From the NCBI GenBank assembly GCA_027003085.1, contig JALWYR010000077.1, forward strand, positions 1 to 22,625: DNA of 22,625 nt, given 5' to 3'. Under the pieces are notes generated by a model, which was not told where the DNA came from, searched no databases, and worked only from the letters and a program-made list of their open reading frames with translations. The position numbers and the translations under genes were made by a program. This DNA comes from Flavobacteriales bacterium (lineage in GTDB: Bacteria; Bacteroidota; Bacteroidia; Flavobacteriales; Flavobacteriaceae). Below are positions 8,770-15,569 of the stretch, piece by piece. Each line of letters starts with the position of its first letter. Within the stretch, counting starts at the first letter, position 1.

Positions 8770-9534
8770 TTATTGCATTTTTTCTTTCAATGTTTTTACC
8801 AACAACTTAAAATCCTCGTCCATATTTTCCGTAACCATATCAGCCGTAAGCGGTGATACCTTACTTTTTAGTGTAATATTTTTACCAAACGAACGAAACC
8901 GTTCTTTGATCATCGTCAGCAACATTTTTGTCGTTTCGTCATTACCCTCCCAATTCTCTAAAAACTGGATTTCGCTTTTTAAATTGACAATCGATTCATT
9001 GAAGCGTTGTTCAATATTTTGATTAAGAATGCGCGCACGGTGCGCAATAAAATAAAGATTCATACGTTGGAGCATGACTCGCGCCTCGGCAGCAGTAATA
9101 ATTACTTTGGCCATATCCTTTTTGGTCAATTCCATAGCCAACTGACCGATGTTTTTAGCTTCGTTTTGCAAGTATTCCAACTTATCCAAAACCTTTGCCG
9201 CAGCGGCTCGGTCGTATTTGGTTTTCAAAACTTTCCCCACATACATCCACGTCAGATTCAGTTTTTGTAATTCCATTTGCAACTCATCACTAGGCGCCTG
9301 CTCTATCAATTCCACCAAAATGGAATTAAACGAATCCATGCTTTCTTGTGCCTGTTTTTTATATTTTTCGTTGGACGGATACAAATTTTGCAGGATATAG
9401 TATTTGCCCATTTTCTGAGAAAGCGTACGCAACTCCTGTATCTGTGTTATAAAATCATCTATACCATTAATTTGAGCACGCCCAACTAATACCGGAGCCA
9501 ATGTTAAGACCATCAATACAAGCACTCGTTTCAT
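8770..9534 (-). CDS. Secreted helical protein resembling the PilJ/NIT sensor domain
   Basis: A 254-residue protein from the chosen ATG at 9534, which gives a clean signal peptide (MKRVLVLMVLTLAPVLVGRAQ). An ATG at 9606 would add 24 charged residues before it. The mature part is almost all helical. ELRTLSQKMGKYYI at about 35-48 resembles the RxLSQRxxK signature at the start of the 'type IV pili methyl-accepting chemotaxis transducer N-terminal' domain, also known from nitrate sensors such as NarX. There is no membrane anchor or kinase, so if the match is right it is a free periplasmic version of a sensor domain. It follows the cytochrome c gene by about 80 bases and has its own promoter-like box at 9578-9585. 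The function is unknown; the domain match is by eye only. Confidence 0.75.
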   Translation of the reverse strand: MKRVLVLMVLTLAPVLVGRAQINGIDDFITQIQELRTLSQKMGKYYILQNLYPSNEKYKKQAQESMDSFNSILVELIEQAPSDELQMELQKLNLTWMYVGKVLKTKYDRAAAAKVLDKLEYLQNEAKNIGQLAMELTKKDMAKVIITAAEARVMLQRMNLYFIAHRARILNQNIEQRFNESIVNLKSEIQFLENWEGNDETTKMLLTMIKERFRSFGKNITLKSKVSPLTADMVTENMDEDFKLLVKTLKEKMQ

Positions 9535-9577
9535 TGTAAGAAGATTTTGATTTTTTCTCATGGGTGTTTTCATTTTG

Positions 9578-9585
9578 CAAATGTA
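9578..9585 (-). promoter_or_regulatory. Candidate promoter (-7 box) of the PilJ-like gene
   Basis: Minus-strand TACATTTG matches TAnnTTTG and lies 43 bases before the ATG at 9534, in a very AT-rich stretch between the cytochrome gene and this gene. It places the longer start codon at 9606 upstream of transcription, supporting 9534. No clear -33 TTG is present. Confidence 0.45.
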
Positions 9586-9612
9586 TAATTTTTTTATTAT
9601 TTTCATTAATAA

Positions 9613-10338
9613 TTATTGTAAATAAAGATTGCGCAACAATTGAACCTGGTTCCCTTCGGCGGGTTTTCCTTTTCGCATACGTTGGCCTTGAAGGATAGAT
9701 AAATATATCATTAAATTATCTATTTCACGAGCACTAAGGTAATCTTTAAATGCTATCATTACGGTTCCTTTGCGGCCGTTGGCGATTATGTCTTTTACCA
9801 CCGCATCGGTTTTGGCGTATTTCCAAAAATCATCCGTAAGGTTAGGACCTACCATACCCTCGCCATATTGTCCATGACACGAAAAACATTTGGCCATATA
9901 AATTTTCCTTGCCTGCGTTAGTCTCTTTTCCTTTTCGGTACGAACCACATGCACCGGTCCGGCTAAATATAACGCCCCTTCTTGTTCAACCACATTATCC
10001 AAAATTAACATGATAAACTCCTTTTTTCCTGTTAACACCGGAATAAGAAGCTTTTTTCCCTTTTCATCATACAACACATTAACCATTTTCATTTGCGAAA
10101 GCTCTCCCAGGGTTTTGAGTTTATCCAAAGCATTCAATATCGATGTGGATATACTCTGCTTGACATCGTCCTTAGCATTCGGTTCGATGGCGGTTACCAA
10201 TAAATCGGCTTTCTGAGATTTGAAATAATCGAAAATCTTTTGTCCGAACGCATACTGTGCATCATTAGCCGGTACTTGTGCTTCCAAACTTTCTAAACCC
10301 AAGGTTACCATAAAAAAGAATATGTATATTTTTTTCAT
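9613..10338 (-). CDS. Secreted monohaem cytochrome c with an N-terminal extra domain
   Basis: A 241-residue exported protein: signal peptide MKKIYIFFFMVTLGLESLEA, then a region of about 110 residues (25-133) with no recognised motif, then a class I cytochrome c domain. CFSCH at 151-155 is the single haem-attachment site, and Met194 in GTVMIAFK is the likely distal ligand. EGMVGPNLTDDFW between them is typical of small periplasmic c-type domains. The protein should carry electrons in the periplasm, or be a haem-based sensor. The ATG overlaps the TGA of the preceding S46 peptidase as ATGA (10335-10338), so the two are translationally coupled. This partnership is unexpected for a dipeptidase. 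There is no lipobox or membrane anchor apart from the signal peptide. Confidence 0.88.
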   Translation of the reverse strand: MKKIYIFFFMVTLGLESLEAQVPANDAQYAFGQKIFDYFKSQKADLLVTAIEPNAKDDVKQSISTSILNALDKLKTLGELSQMKMVNVLYDEKGKKLLIPVLTGKKEFIMLILDNVVEQEGALYLAGPVHVVRTEKEKRLTQARKIYMAKCFSCHGQYGEGMVGPNLTDDFWKYAKTDAVVKDIIANGRKGTVMIAFKDYLSAREIDNLMIYLSILQGQRMRKGKPAEGNQVQLLRNLYLQ

Positions 10339-12476
10339 TGCTGATGTTTTTCAATAATCATTTCATTCAATAAGCGACGAGCATGCCCCAGCTTATCCAC
10401 CACAAATAAAATATAACGCATATCCACCATAATGTTGCGACAAATGGCCGGGTCGTAGTACAAATCGCTCATGGTGCCTTCCCACACACGGTCGAAATTC
10501 AACCCCACCAATTCGCCTCGGGCATTGAGCACCGGGCTACCGGAATTGCCGCCCGTGGTATGGGCCGTGCCCAAAAAATTCACCGGAACCGTTCCGTTTA
10601 CTTCCCACTTCCCGAAATCTTTTCGTTGGTAAATATCCAAAAGTTCTTGCGGTAAATCGAATTCATAATCTCCGGGAATGTATTTTTCGATTACCCCGTC
10701 CAAAGTACTGTATGGTTCGTAATATACTCCGTCGCGCGGCTCGTAACCTTGTACCCTGCCAAACGAGATGCGGAGCGTGCCGTTGGCATCGGGCGCAAAA
10801 TGCATGCGCGGGAAGGCCTGCATTTGCAGCCTGACGTATTTTTGCATCAATGTTTGAATTTGTTCCATCCGCTGATGATATTCGGGGTTTATTCCTCCGT
10901 AGAAATTATCAATCAAAGCCCGTGCCATTTTGTATCCGCTATCGTTTTTTAAGGCTTTTTCAAAGTTTTCAAAATCACCTTCCAAAAGCAATTTCACCTT
11001 CGACTCGTCGGTTAGGAACGAACCGTCCCATTTCTTCGCAATATCATCCACAGAATTATTCGCCCAAATTGCCGGCAAATATCCTTCGGGCATTTCGGAC
11101 TTCAAAACCCCGGTCATAGCAACAAACAGGGCTTTATTCACACGACGGTCGCCTTTTTGGAAACTTGTTTCCAAGCGGGATAATAGTTTCTCTTTTCCTT
11201 CGCTGAAAGCACCGGCGCCTCCTTTTTGCAAATTCCTTTCAAATTCATACACATCAAAAGCCCGTTGCATCCACGGATTGTTCAAATAACCGGCTTCGAT
11301 AAACACATTACGGGCAATTTCCACCGGTTCCAAATCACGGAAGGCGTTTTCAAGTTCCGTTTTCACTTCCCTGTATTCATCCGCTTTGTCCTTTTTGGCC
11401 AATTCCTTTTCGGTCAGTTGTTCCCAATATTCCTTGTTGGCCAAGGCAGCGCTCCGGCGGATGCCCAAATTTTCGCCTTTCCATTTTTTCCAGTAATTGG
11501 CTATGCGGGCATATTGCGCCGTGTATTTCAATTTTATGGTATCGTTGGTTCGCATAAAACCCTCCATCACTTTCAGGGCTTTTTCACGAATACCGATACG
11601 CACCGGGTTGATGCGTTCAGTGATTTGACGCACCCTGAATGCCGGTAAATATTCGCGCGTTCGTCCCGGAAATCCGTAAACAATAATCAAATCCCTAGGA
11701 GCCACACCTCCGGTGCTAACTTGAAAAAATTTCTTCGGACGATAGGGCACATTGTCTTTGCTGTATTCGGCCGGACGGTTGTTCCGGTCGGCGTAAATGC
11801 GGAACAACGAAAAATCGCCCGAATGCCGCGGCCACATCCAATTATCGGTATCGGCGCCGAATTTTCCTATCGACGAAGGCGGCGCCCCCACCAGCCGCAC
11901 ATCCTTGTAGGTCTCGGTAACGTAGGCGTAATATTTATTTCCGTAAAAAGCGGGCTTTACCAAAATTTCCTGCCACGGCTTTATGGAAATATCACGCTTG
12001 ATTTTGTTGATATTTTTATCGATTTGCGACTGCCGGCTTGCCTCATCCATATCGTCGGTAACGCCTCGAAGCGCTTTGCCTGTAACATCGTAAATGGCCC
12101 GCACAAAAGTAACATACATGCCCGGGTTGGGCAGTTCGTCCTCCAATCTTTGGGCCCAAAATCCGTCTTTTACGTAATTATGTTCCAGCGTGGAATGACT
12201 TTGAATGGCTCCGTAACCGCAATGGTGATTGGTGAGCAACAAACCTTTATCCGAAATAAGCCCGGCCGTGCAACCGCCGTTGAATTGCACCACGGCATCG
12301 TTTAGCGAAGCTTTTTGCGGGTCATACAAATCCGGTGCTTGCATCTTGGCGCCGCTTTCTTGTAGCAGGTAATAATAATCTTTGGTGTCCGACGGCACCC
12401 ACATACGGATTTGCTGGGCATAGACGCCTGTTCCTAATAGCCAAAAAACAAAAATTGCCGTGGTTTTTTTTATCAT
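10335..12476 (-). CDS. S46-family dipeptidyl-peptidase, DPP11-like (Arg at the S1 specificity position)
   Basis: A 713-residue secreted serine peptidase that removes dipeptides from peptide N termini. From the ATG at 12476 the signal peptide is MIKKTTAIFVFWLLGTGVYA and the catalytic His of TNHHC falls at residue 85, the same number as in Porphyromonas gingivalis DPP11, supporting this start. ATGs at 12497 and 12494 are alternatives. The Asp of the DNWMWPRHSGDF block (about 221) and Ser645 in TGGNSGSP complete the triad. Asn212 and Asp662 match residues that bind the substrate amino group in the family. Arg663, 18 residues after the Ser in GLNFDR, corresponds to the Arg that gives DPP11 its preference for Asp or Glu at P1. 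The gene overlaps the cytochrome c gene as ATGA. Confidence 0.92.
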   Translation of the reverse strand: MIKKTTAIFVFWLLGTGVYAQQIRMWVPSDTKDYYYLLQESGAKMQAPDLYDPQKASLNDAVVQFNGGCTAGLISDKGLLLTNHHCGYGAIQSHSTLEHNYVKDGFWAQRLEDELPNPGMYVTFVRAIYDVTGKALRGVTDDMDEASRQSQIDKNINKIKRDISIKPWQEILVKPAFYGNKYYAYVTETYKDVRLVGAPPSSIGKFGADTDNWMWPRHSGDFSLFRIYADRNNRPAEYSKDNVPYRPKKFFQVSTGGVAPRDLIIVYGFPGRTREYLPAFRVRQITERINPVRIGIREKALKVMEGFMRTNDTIKLKYTAQYARIANYWKKWKGENLGIRRSAALANKEYWEQLTEKELAKKDKADEYREVKTELENAFRDLEPVEIARNVFIEAGYLNNPWMQRAFDVYEFERNLQKGGAGAFSEGKEKLLSRLETSFQKGDRRVNKALFVAMTGVLKSEMPEGYLPAIWANNSVDDIAKKWDGSFLTDESKVKLLLEGDFENFEKALKNDSGYKMARALIDNFYGGINPEYHQRMEQIQTLMQKYVRLQMQAFPRMHFAPDANGTLRISFGRVQGYEPRDGVYYEPYSTLDGVIEKYIPGDYEFDLPQELLDIYQRKDFGKWEVNGTVPVNFLGTAHTTGGNSGSPVLNARGELVGLNFDRVWEGTMSDLYYDPAICRNIMVDMRYILFVVDKLGHARRLLNEMIIEKHQQ

Positions 12477-12520
12477 CGAAAAAAATTTTCTCATCATCTT
12501 GTTCAAAATTAGAAATATTT

Positions 12521-12528
12521 CAAATATA
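12521..12528 (-). promoter_or_regulatory. Candidate promoter (-7 box) of the DPP11-like operon
   Basis: Minus-strand TATATTTG matches TAnnTTTG, 24-45 bases before the plausible start codons. A -33 TTG at the right spacing is not evident. It lies in the divergent 105-base gap shared with the DUF819 gene. Confidence 0.45.
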
Positions 12529-12581
12529 ATCATTTCAAAGAAAACATAAATTTTTATCTTGCACGACAAAAATCAATTTTT

Positions 12582-13892
12582 ATGCCACCTCACAATCCTT
12601 GGGTAACTAATGACATTACATTATTCGGTGTTTTGGCCGGCCTTTTGGCTTTACTTTTTTACACTTCGGGCTCCCGGCATCCTTTCTGGCAAAAGTTCTA
12701 CCGCATTGTGCCCGCCTTGTTTTTGGCTTACATGCTACCGGCCGTTTTACGCAGTTTGGGCATCATAGGCGAAACATGGAGCATCGTTGAAAAGGGAGAA
12801 ACCATTGTTCAACACTCCCGGCTCTACTACATAGCCACCCGGCTACTCCTTCCCGCCGCACTCATCCTGATGACCCTCAGCATCGACCTTAAAGCCGTTT
12901 TCAACCTGGGTTGGCGGGCTTTGCTTATGTTTTTCACGGGCACCGTGGGCATCATCCTGGGCGGACCATTGGCTTTGGCGATTACTGGCAAAATGTTCCC
13001 CGAACTCCTTCAAGCGTCGGGCAACGATGCCACCTGGCGCGGATTGGCCACGCTGGCCGGAAGTTGGATCGGCGGCGGCGCCAATCAAACCGCCATGCTC
13101 GAAATTTTCCAATACAACAAAGCCCTCTACGGCGGTATGCTGCTCACCGACATTGTGGTGGCCAACCTGTGGATGGCCACGCTGCTGTTCGGCATCAAAT
13201 ACGCCCCCCGCATCGACAGGTGGCTGCGCGCCGACACATCCTCCATCGATGAATTGATTCAAAAAACCGAAGCATTTGCACGCCAAAACGCCCGCATTCC
13301 CAACCTGCGCGATTATATGATAATGCTCGGCGTTACCCTGTTTGCCGTTGGGCTTTCCTTTGCCGCATCGCATAGCATTGCCAACTTCCTGACGGAAAAC
13401 GTCCCCGCCATTGCCGACAAAAAATCCTTCCTCTCGTCGTTGGGTTCGCCCTTTTTCTGGCTCATCGGCTTGGCCACCCTTTTCGGCATTGGCTACTCAT
13501 TTACGCCTTTACGAACGCTGGAAGGTGCGGGCGCGTCCAAAATCGGCAGTGTGTTTATCTATTTCCTGGTAGCTGTGATCGGTATGAAAATCGATTTGAA
13601 CAAAATCTTGGAATATCCCGAACTTATCCTGCTTGGATTGATTTGGATGGCTTTTCACGCCGGCCTGCTCATTCTGGTGGCCAAGTGGTCGCGTTCGCCC
13701 TACTTTTTTATGGCCGTGGGCAGCCAGGCCAATGTGGGCGGCGCTGCTTCGGCACCCATTGTGGCTTCGGCTTTTCATCCGGCTTTGGCCGGTGTGGGCG
13801 CTTTGTTGGCCATTCTGGGCTACATTGTGGGCACCGTAGGCGCCATGGCTTCGGCCGGACTTATGGCTTGGATTACCGAAATAATGAAGTAA
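12582..13892 (+). CDS. DUF819-family multi-pass membrane protein
   Basis: A 436-residue inner-membrane protein with about ten or eleven hydrophobic segments, opening with NDITLFGVLAGLLALLFYTS and ending in a small-residue-rich helix. The glycine-rich stretch LAGSWIGGGANQTAM around residue 160 and GSQANVGGAASAPIVASAF near 385 are repeated-looking, transporter-like half-signatures of DUF819 (YjcL-like) proteins. This family has a sodium-symporter-type fold, but its substrate is not established. The gene is divergent from the DPP11-like operon. A TATCTTG sequence at 12555-12561 could be part of its promoter but is one base short of consensus. The stop codon overlaps the promoter of the next gene. 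Export or uptake of an anion or amino acid is possible but unproven. Confidence 0.85.
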   Translation: MPPHNPWVTNDITLFGVLAGLLALLFYTSGSRHPFWQKFYRIVPALFLAYMLPAVLRSLGIIGETWSIVEKGETIVQHSRLYYIATRLLLPAALILMTLSIDLKAVFNLGWRALLMFFTGTVGIILGGPLALAITGKMFPELLQASGNDATWRGLATLAGSWIGGGANQTAMLEIFQYNKALYGGMLLTDIVVANLWMATLLFGIKYAPRIDRWLRADTSSIDELIQKTEAFARQNARIPNLRDYMIMLGVTLFAVGLSFAASHSIANFLTENVPAIADKKSFLSSLGSPFFWLIGLATLFGIGYSFTPLRTLEGAGASKIGSVFIYFLVAVIGMKIDLNKILEYPELILLGLIWMAFHAGLLILVAKWSRSPYFFMAVGSQANVGGAASAPIVASAFHPALAGVGALLAILGYIVGTVGAMASAGLMAWITEIMK

Positions 13893-13897
13893 ATTTG
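13868..13897 (+). promoter_or_regulatory. Promoter of the DUF4369-like lipoprotein gene, overlapping the DUF819 stop codon
   Basis: TTG at 13868-13870, a 19-base spacer, and TAAATTTG at 13890-13897 match the Bacteroidota -33/-7 arrangement. The TAA of the -7 box is the stop codon of the upstream gene. Transcription would start near 13904, about 14 bases before the ATG. Confidence 0.6.
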
Positions 13898-13917
13898 TGC
13901 TCCAAGTTATTACCCGT

Positions 13918-14619
13918 ATGAACAAATTTTCTTTCCGGATATCCCTTGCCATGATCGTATTGTCCTACACCATACTATCCTGTTCCGGCAACAAAAAAAC
14001 CGATCCCGCTCTGGATGTGCGCATCATCGGTTTGGACAAAGGCACGGTTTACCTCAAAGCTTTTGAAAACGACACCCTGCTTAAAATCATCGACTCGGCA
14101 AAGGTCAAAGGTCAAAAACAAATCCGCTTCGATTTGCACGGCGTGCCACCCCAATTGCTCCTGCTCGAAGTCAAGGAACGCCCGGGCGAATACCTGATGT
14201 TCTTTTCCGACGATACGCTTGTGCAAATCACCACCGAACTGGACCGTTTCGGCTACGCCAAGCGCATCACAGGCGGAACCAACGTCCGGCTATGGCGGCA
14301 ATACAAGGATATGCTCCTGCAATACAACAGCCGCAAACTCGACCTGGTCAAGGCGATGCTTACGGCACGTCAAAAACGCGATACAAATGTTTTGGATTCC
14401 GTCCAAAGGAAATTACAATCCATCGAACGGCGCCGTAAACTTTTTTCCTACAACTTTGCCCTGAGCAAACCTTTTGCACCCGTGCGTGCCTATGTGGCCT
14501 ATACCGAATTTCGCGACAATCCCGCGGCTTTGGACAGCATCTACCACAGCTGGAAAACCCACACAGGTATTTACGACACGCTTATACGCCACCTGCTCGA
14601 CAGCATCAAACGCCCATAA
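13918..14619 (+). CDS. DUF4369-like lipoprotein of unknown function
   Basis: A 233-residue lipoprotein from the ATG at 13918; the signal peptide ends in ILSC with the lipid Cys at 22. The N-terminal half (LDVRIIGLDKGTVYLKAFEN, then LLKIIDSAKVKG and QIRFDLHG) looks like the beta-sandwich DUF4369 domain found at the front of many Bacteroidota thioredoxin-like lipoproteins. The second half is helical and charged, with no CxxC, so the usual redox module is missing and the protein is not a thiol-disulfide oxidoreductase. It is preceded by a good promoter and followed after three bases by the DUF4442 gene, suggesting a two-gene unit. Its role is not known. The DUF4369 assignment is by eye. Confidence 0.8.
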   Translation: MNKFSFRISLAMIVLSYTILSCSGNKKTDPALDVRIIGLDKGTVYLKAFENDTLLKIIDSAKVKGQKQIRFDLHGVPPQLLLLEVKERPGEYLMFFSDDTLVQITTELDRFGYAKRITGGTNVRLWRQYKDMLLQYNSRKLDLVKAMLTARQKRDTNVLDSVQRKLQSIERRRKLFSYNFALSKPFAPVRAYVAYTEFRDNPAALDSIYHSWKTHTGIYDTLIRHLLDSIKRP

Positions 14620-14622
14620 AAA

Positions 14623-15075
14623 ATGTTCACACCCCGCGCCCTCAACCGCTTTTTGATGACACGCATTCCTTTGGCCTGGATTGCGGGCCTCCGCGTTAGT
14701 GAACTGAGCAACGAGCGTTGCGAACTGCGGCTCCGGCACCGGTGGATCAACCAAAACCCTTTCGGGTCGGTCTATTTTGCCGTATTGGCGGCCGGCGGTG
14801 AGTTGGCCACGGGCATTCCTTTGTTTCGCGAAGTGCAAGCCGCAGGGCGCCCCGTATCCATGCTTGTGGTGGAACAGCAGGCCCGCTTCCTGAAAAAAGC
14901 CCGCGGACGCATTCGGTTTGTTTTCAACGATATGGAACTTATCCGCCAACAGGTGGCCCTGACCCTAAACACGGGTCAAGCACAGGTGTTCGTCCTCACA
15001 TCCCGCGCCCTGGACGAACAGGGTCAAACTTTGGCCGAATTTCGCTTTCATTGGTCCGTCAAGCCCAAGGGATAG
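14623..15075 (+). CDS. DUF4442-like hotdog-fold protein, possible acyl-CoA thioesterase
   Basis: A 150-residue cytoplasmic protein without signal peptide or membrane segment. The pattern RHRWINQNPFGSVYFAVLAAGGELATG at about 38-65 is the helix of a hotdog fold carrying the conserved Asn-Pro and Gly-Ser turn of the DUF4442 group, which is related to PaaI-type thioesterases. The later strands VVEQQARFLKKARGRIRF and VLTSRALDEQGQTLAEFRFHWSV complete the fold. Catalysis on an acyl thioester is inferred only from the fold; no active-site residue is proven for this group. The ATG is three bases after the preceding stop, so the two genes are likely co-transcribed. The gene is GC-rich and runs into the GC-rich non-coding block. 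Confidence 0.8.
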   Translation: MFTPRALNRFLMTRIPLAWIAGLRVSELSNERCELRLRHRWINQNPFGSVYFAVLAAGGELATGIPLFREVQAAGRPVSMLVVEQQARFLKKARGRIRFVFNDMELIRQQVALTLNTGQAQVFVLTSRALDEQGQTLAEFRFHWSVKPKG

Positions 15076-15111
15076 GATGAGGGCGCAATAATATTTTTTT
15101 GGATAGCTATC

Positions 15112-15435
15112 ATTTTTGGCGCTCCGGCGCCCTGCGGTCGCCTACGCGGCTCCGGGAACCTTCGGCTCCCAAAGGCTGGCGCCAAGGCCGCGCCTTGTTT
15201 CCCTTCGCCCTCCGGCAAACCTGCGCGCTTTCCTTAAACAAACCCCAGGCTCTGCGCTTGTTTTGCCTCCGGTGCTCCGGCAGCCCTGCGGTCTGCCTCC
15301 GCAGTTCCGCAAGCCCCTGCGGGTCTTGCTCCACGGCTCCACAAGCCTGCGGCTTCCATAGTCCATCACTCAAAGCCGCGCCTTGTCTTGTTCCGCACTT
15401 CGCAAGCCCTCCGGTCTTGCTTCGTGATACTTATG
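15112..15435. repeat. GC-rich multi-hairpin block with eight CCTNCGG heptamers
   Basis: This stretch has no credible gene: open frames exist in both directions but are low-complexity and lack family likeness. Instead it is a run of short hairpins. Examples: GGCGC/GCGCC at 15118-15131; CAAGGC/GCCTTG at 15183-15197, with a 14-of-15 copy at 15371-15385; CTGCGG/CCGCAG at 15286-15304; AAGCC/GGCTT at 15343-15355; and two of the same design, GCAAG/CTTGC with an inner CC/GG pair, at 15309-15329 and 15402-15420. The heptamer CCTNCGG begins at 15131, 15159, 15209, 15266, 15285, 15316, 15346 and 15408, each able to form a triloop. The strand is undetermined. It could be a structured RNA, a family of dispersed repeats, or a binding array. 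Confidence 0.7.
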
Positions 15436-15490
15436 TTTTTGCTTTGAATACAAACCCCCATAAAGCATATTCGCCCGGATATCCACCTTG

Positions 15491-15498
15491 TATCTTTG
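15491..15498 (+). promoter_or_regulatory. Orphan promoter-like box TATCTTTG
   Basis: A perfect match to the Bacteroidota -7 consensus on the plus strand, with no TTG at the -33 position. It points directly into the terminator at 15512-15540, so any transcript would be only about 35-40 bases long. It may be a relic or chance. Confidence 0.3.
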
Positions 15499-15511
15499 CG
15501 GCTAAGTGTAA

Positions 15512-15540
15512 AAAAATCCCCCGGAAGACAGGGGATTTTT
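15512..15540. terminator. Bidirectional rho-independent terminator
   Basis: Perfect 10-base arms AAAAATCCCC (15512-15521) and GGGGATTTTT (15531-15540) around a 9-base loop, with T runs on both strands. It ends the surface-protein gene arriving from the right, 29 bases past its stop, and can also stop transcription coming from the DUF4442 gene or the hairpin block. Confidence 0.85.
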
Positions 15541-15569
15541 TAATTGTTATACCTAAAACTACAATCTTG

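Larger units (their letters stand above)
15076..15569. other. 494-base gap without a gene
   Basis: Between the DUF4442 gene and the first surface-protein gene. It holds, in order, about 35 AT-rich bases, the multi-hairpin block, an AT-rich stretch to about 15480, a promoter-like TATCTTTG and a bidirectional terminator. I see no tRNA or protein gene in it. Confidence 0.75.

Noticed and set aside
9535..9606. The earlier ATG at 9606 for the PilJ-like gene
   Set aside because: It would put 24 charged residues before the signal peptide, and the promoter-like box lies downstream of it.
15112..15435. A CRISPR array or rho-independent terminator cluster
   Set aside because: The repeats are too short, too variable and irregularly spaced (19-62 bases) for CRISPR, and the hairpins are not followed by T runs.
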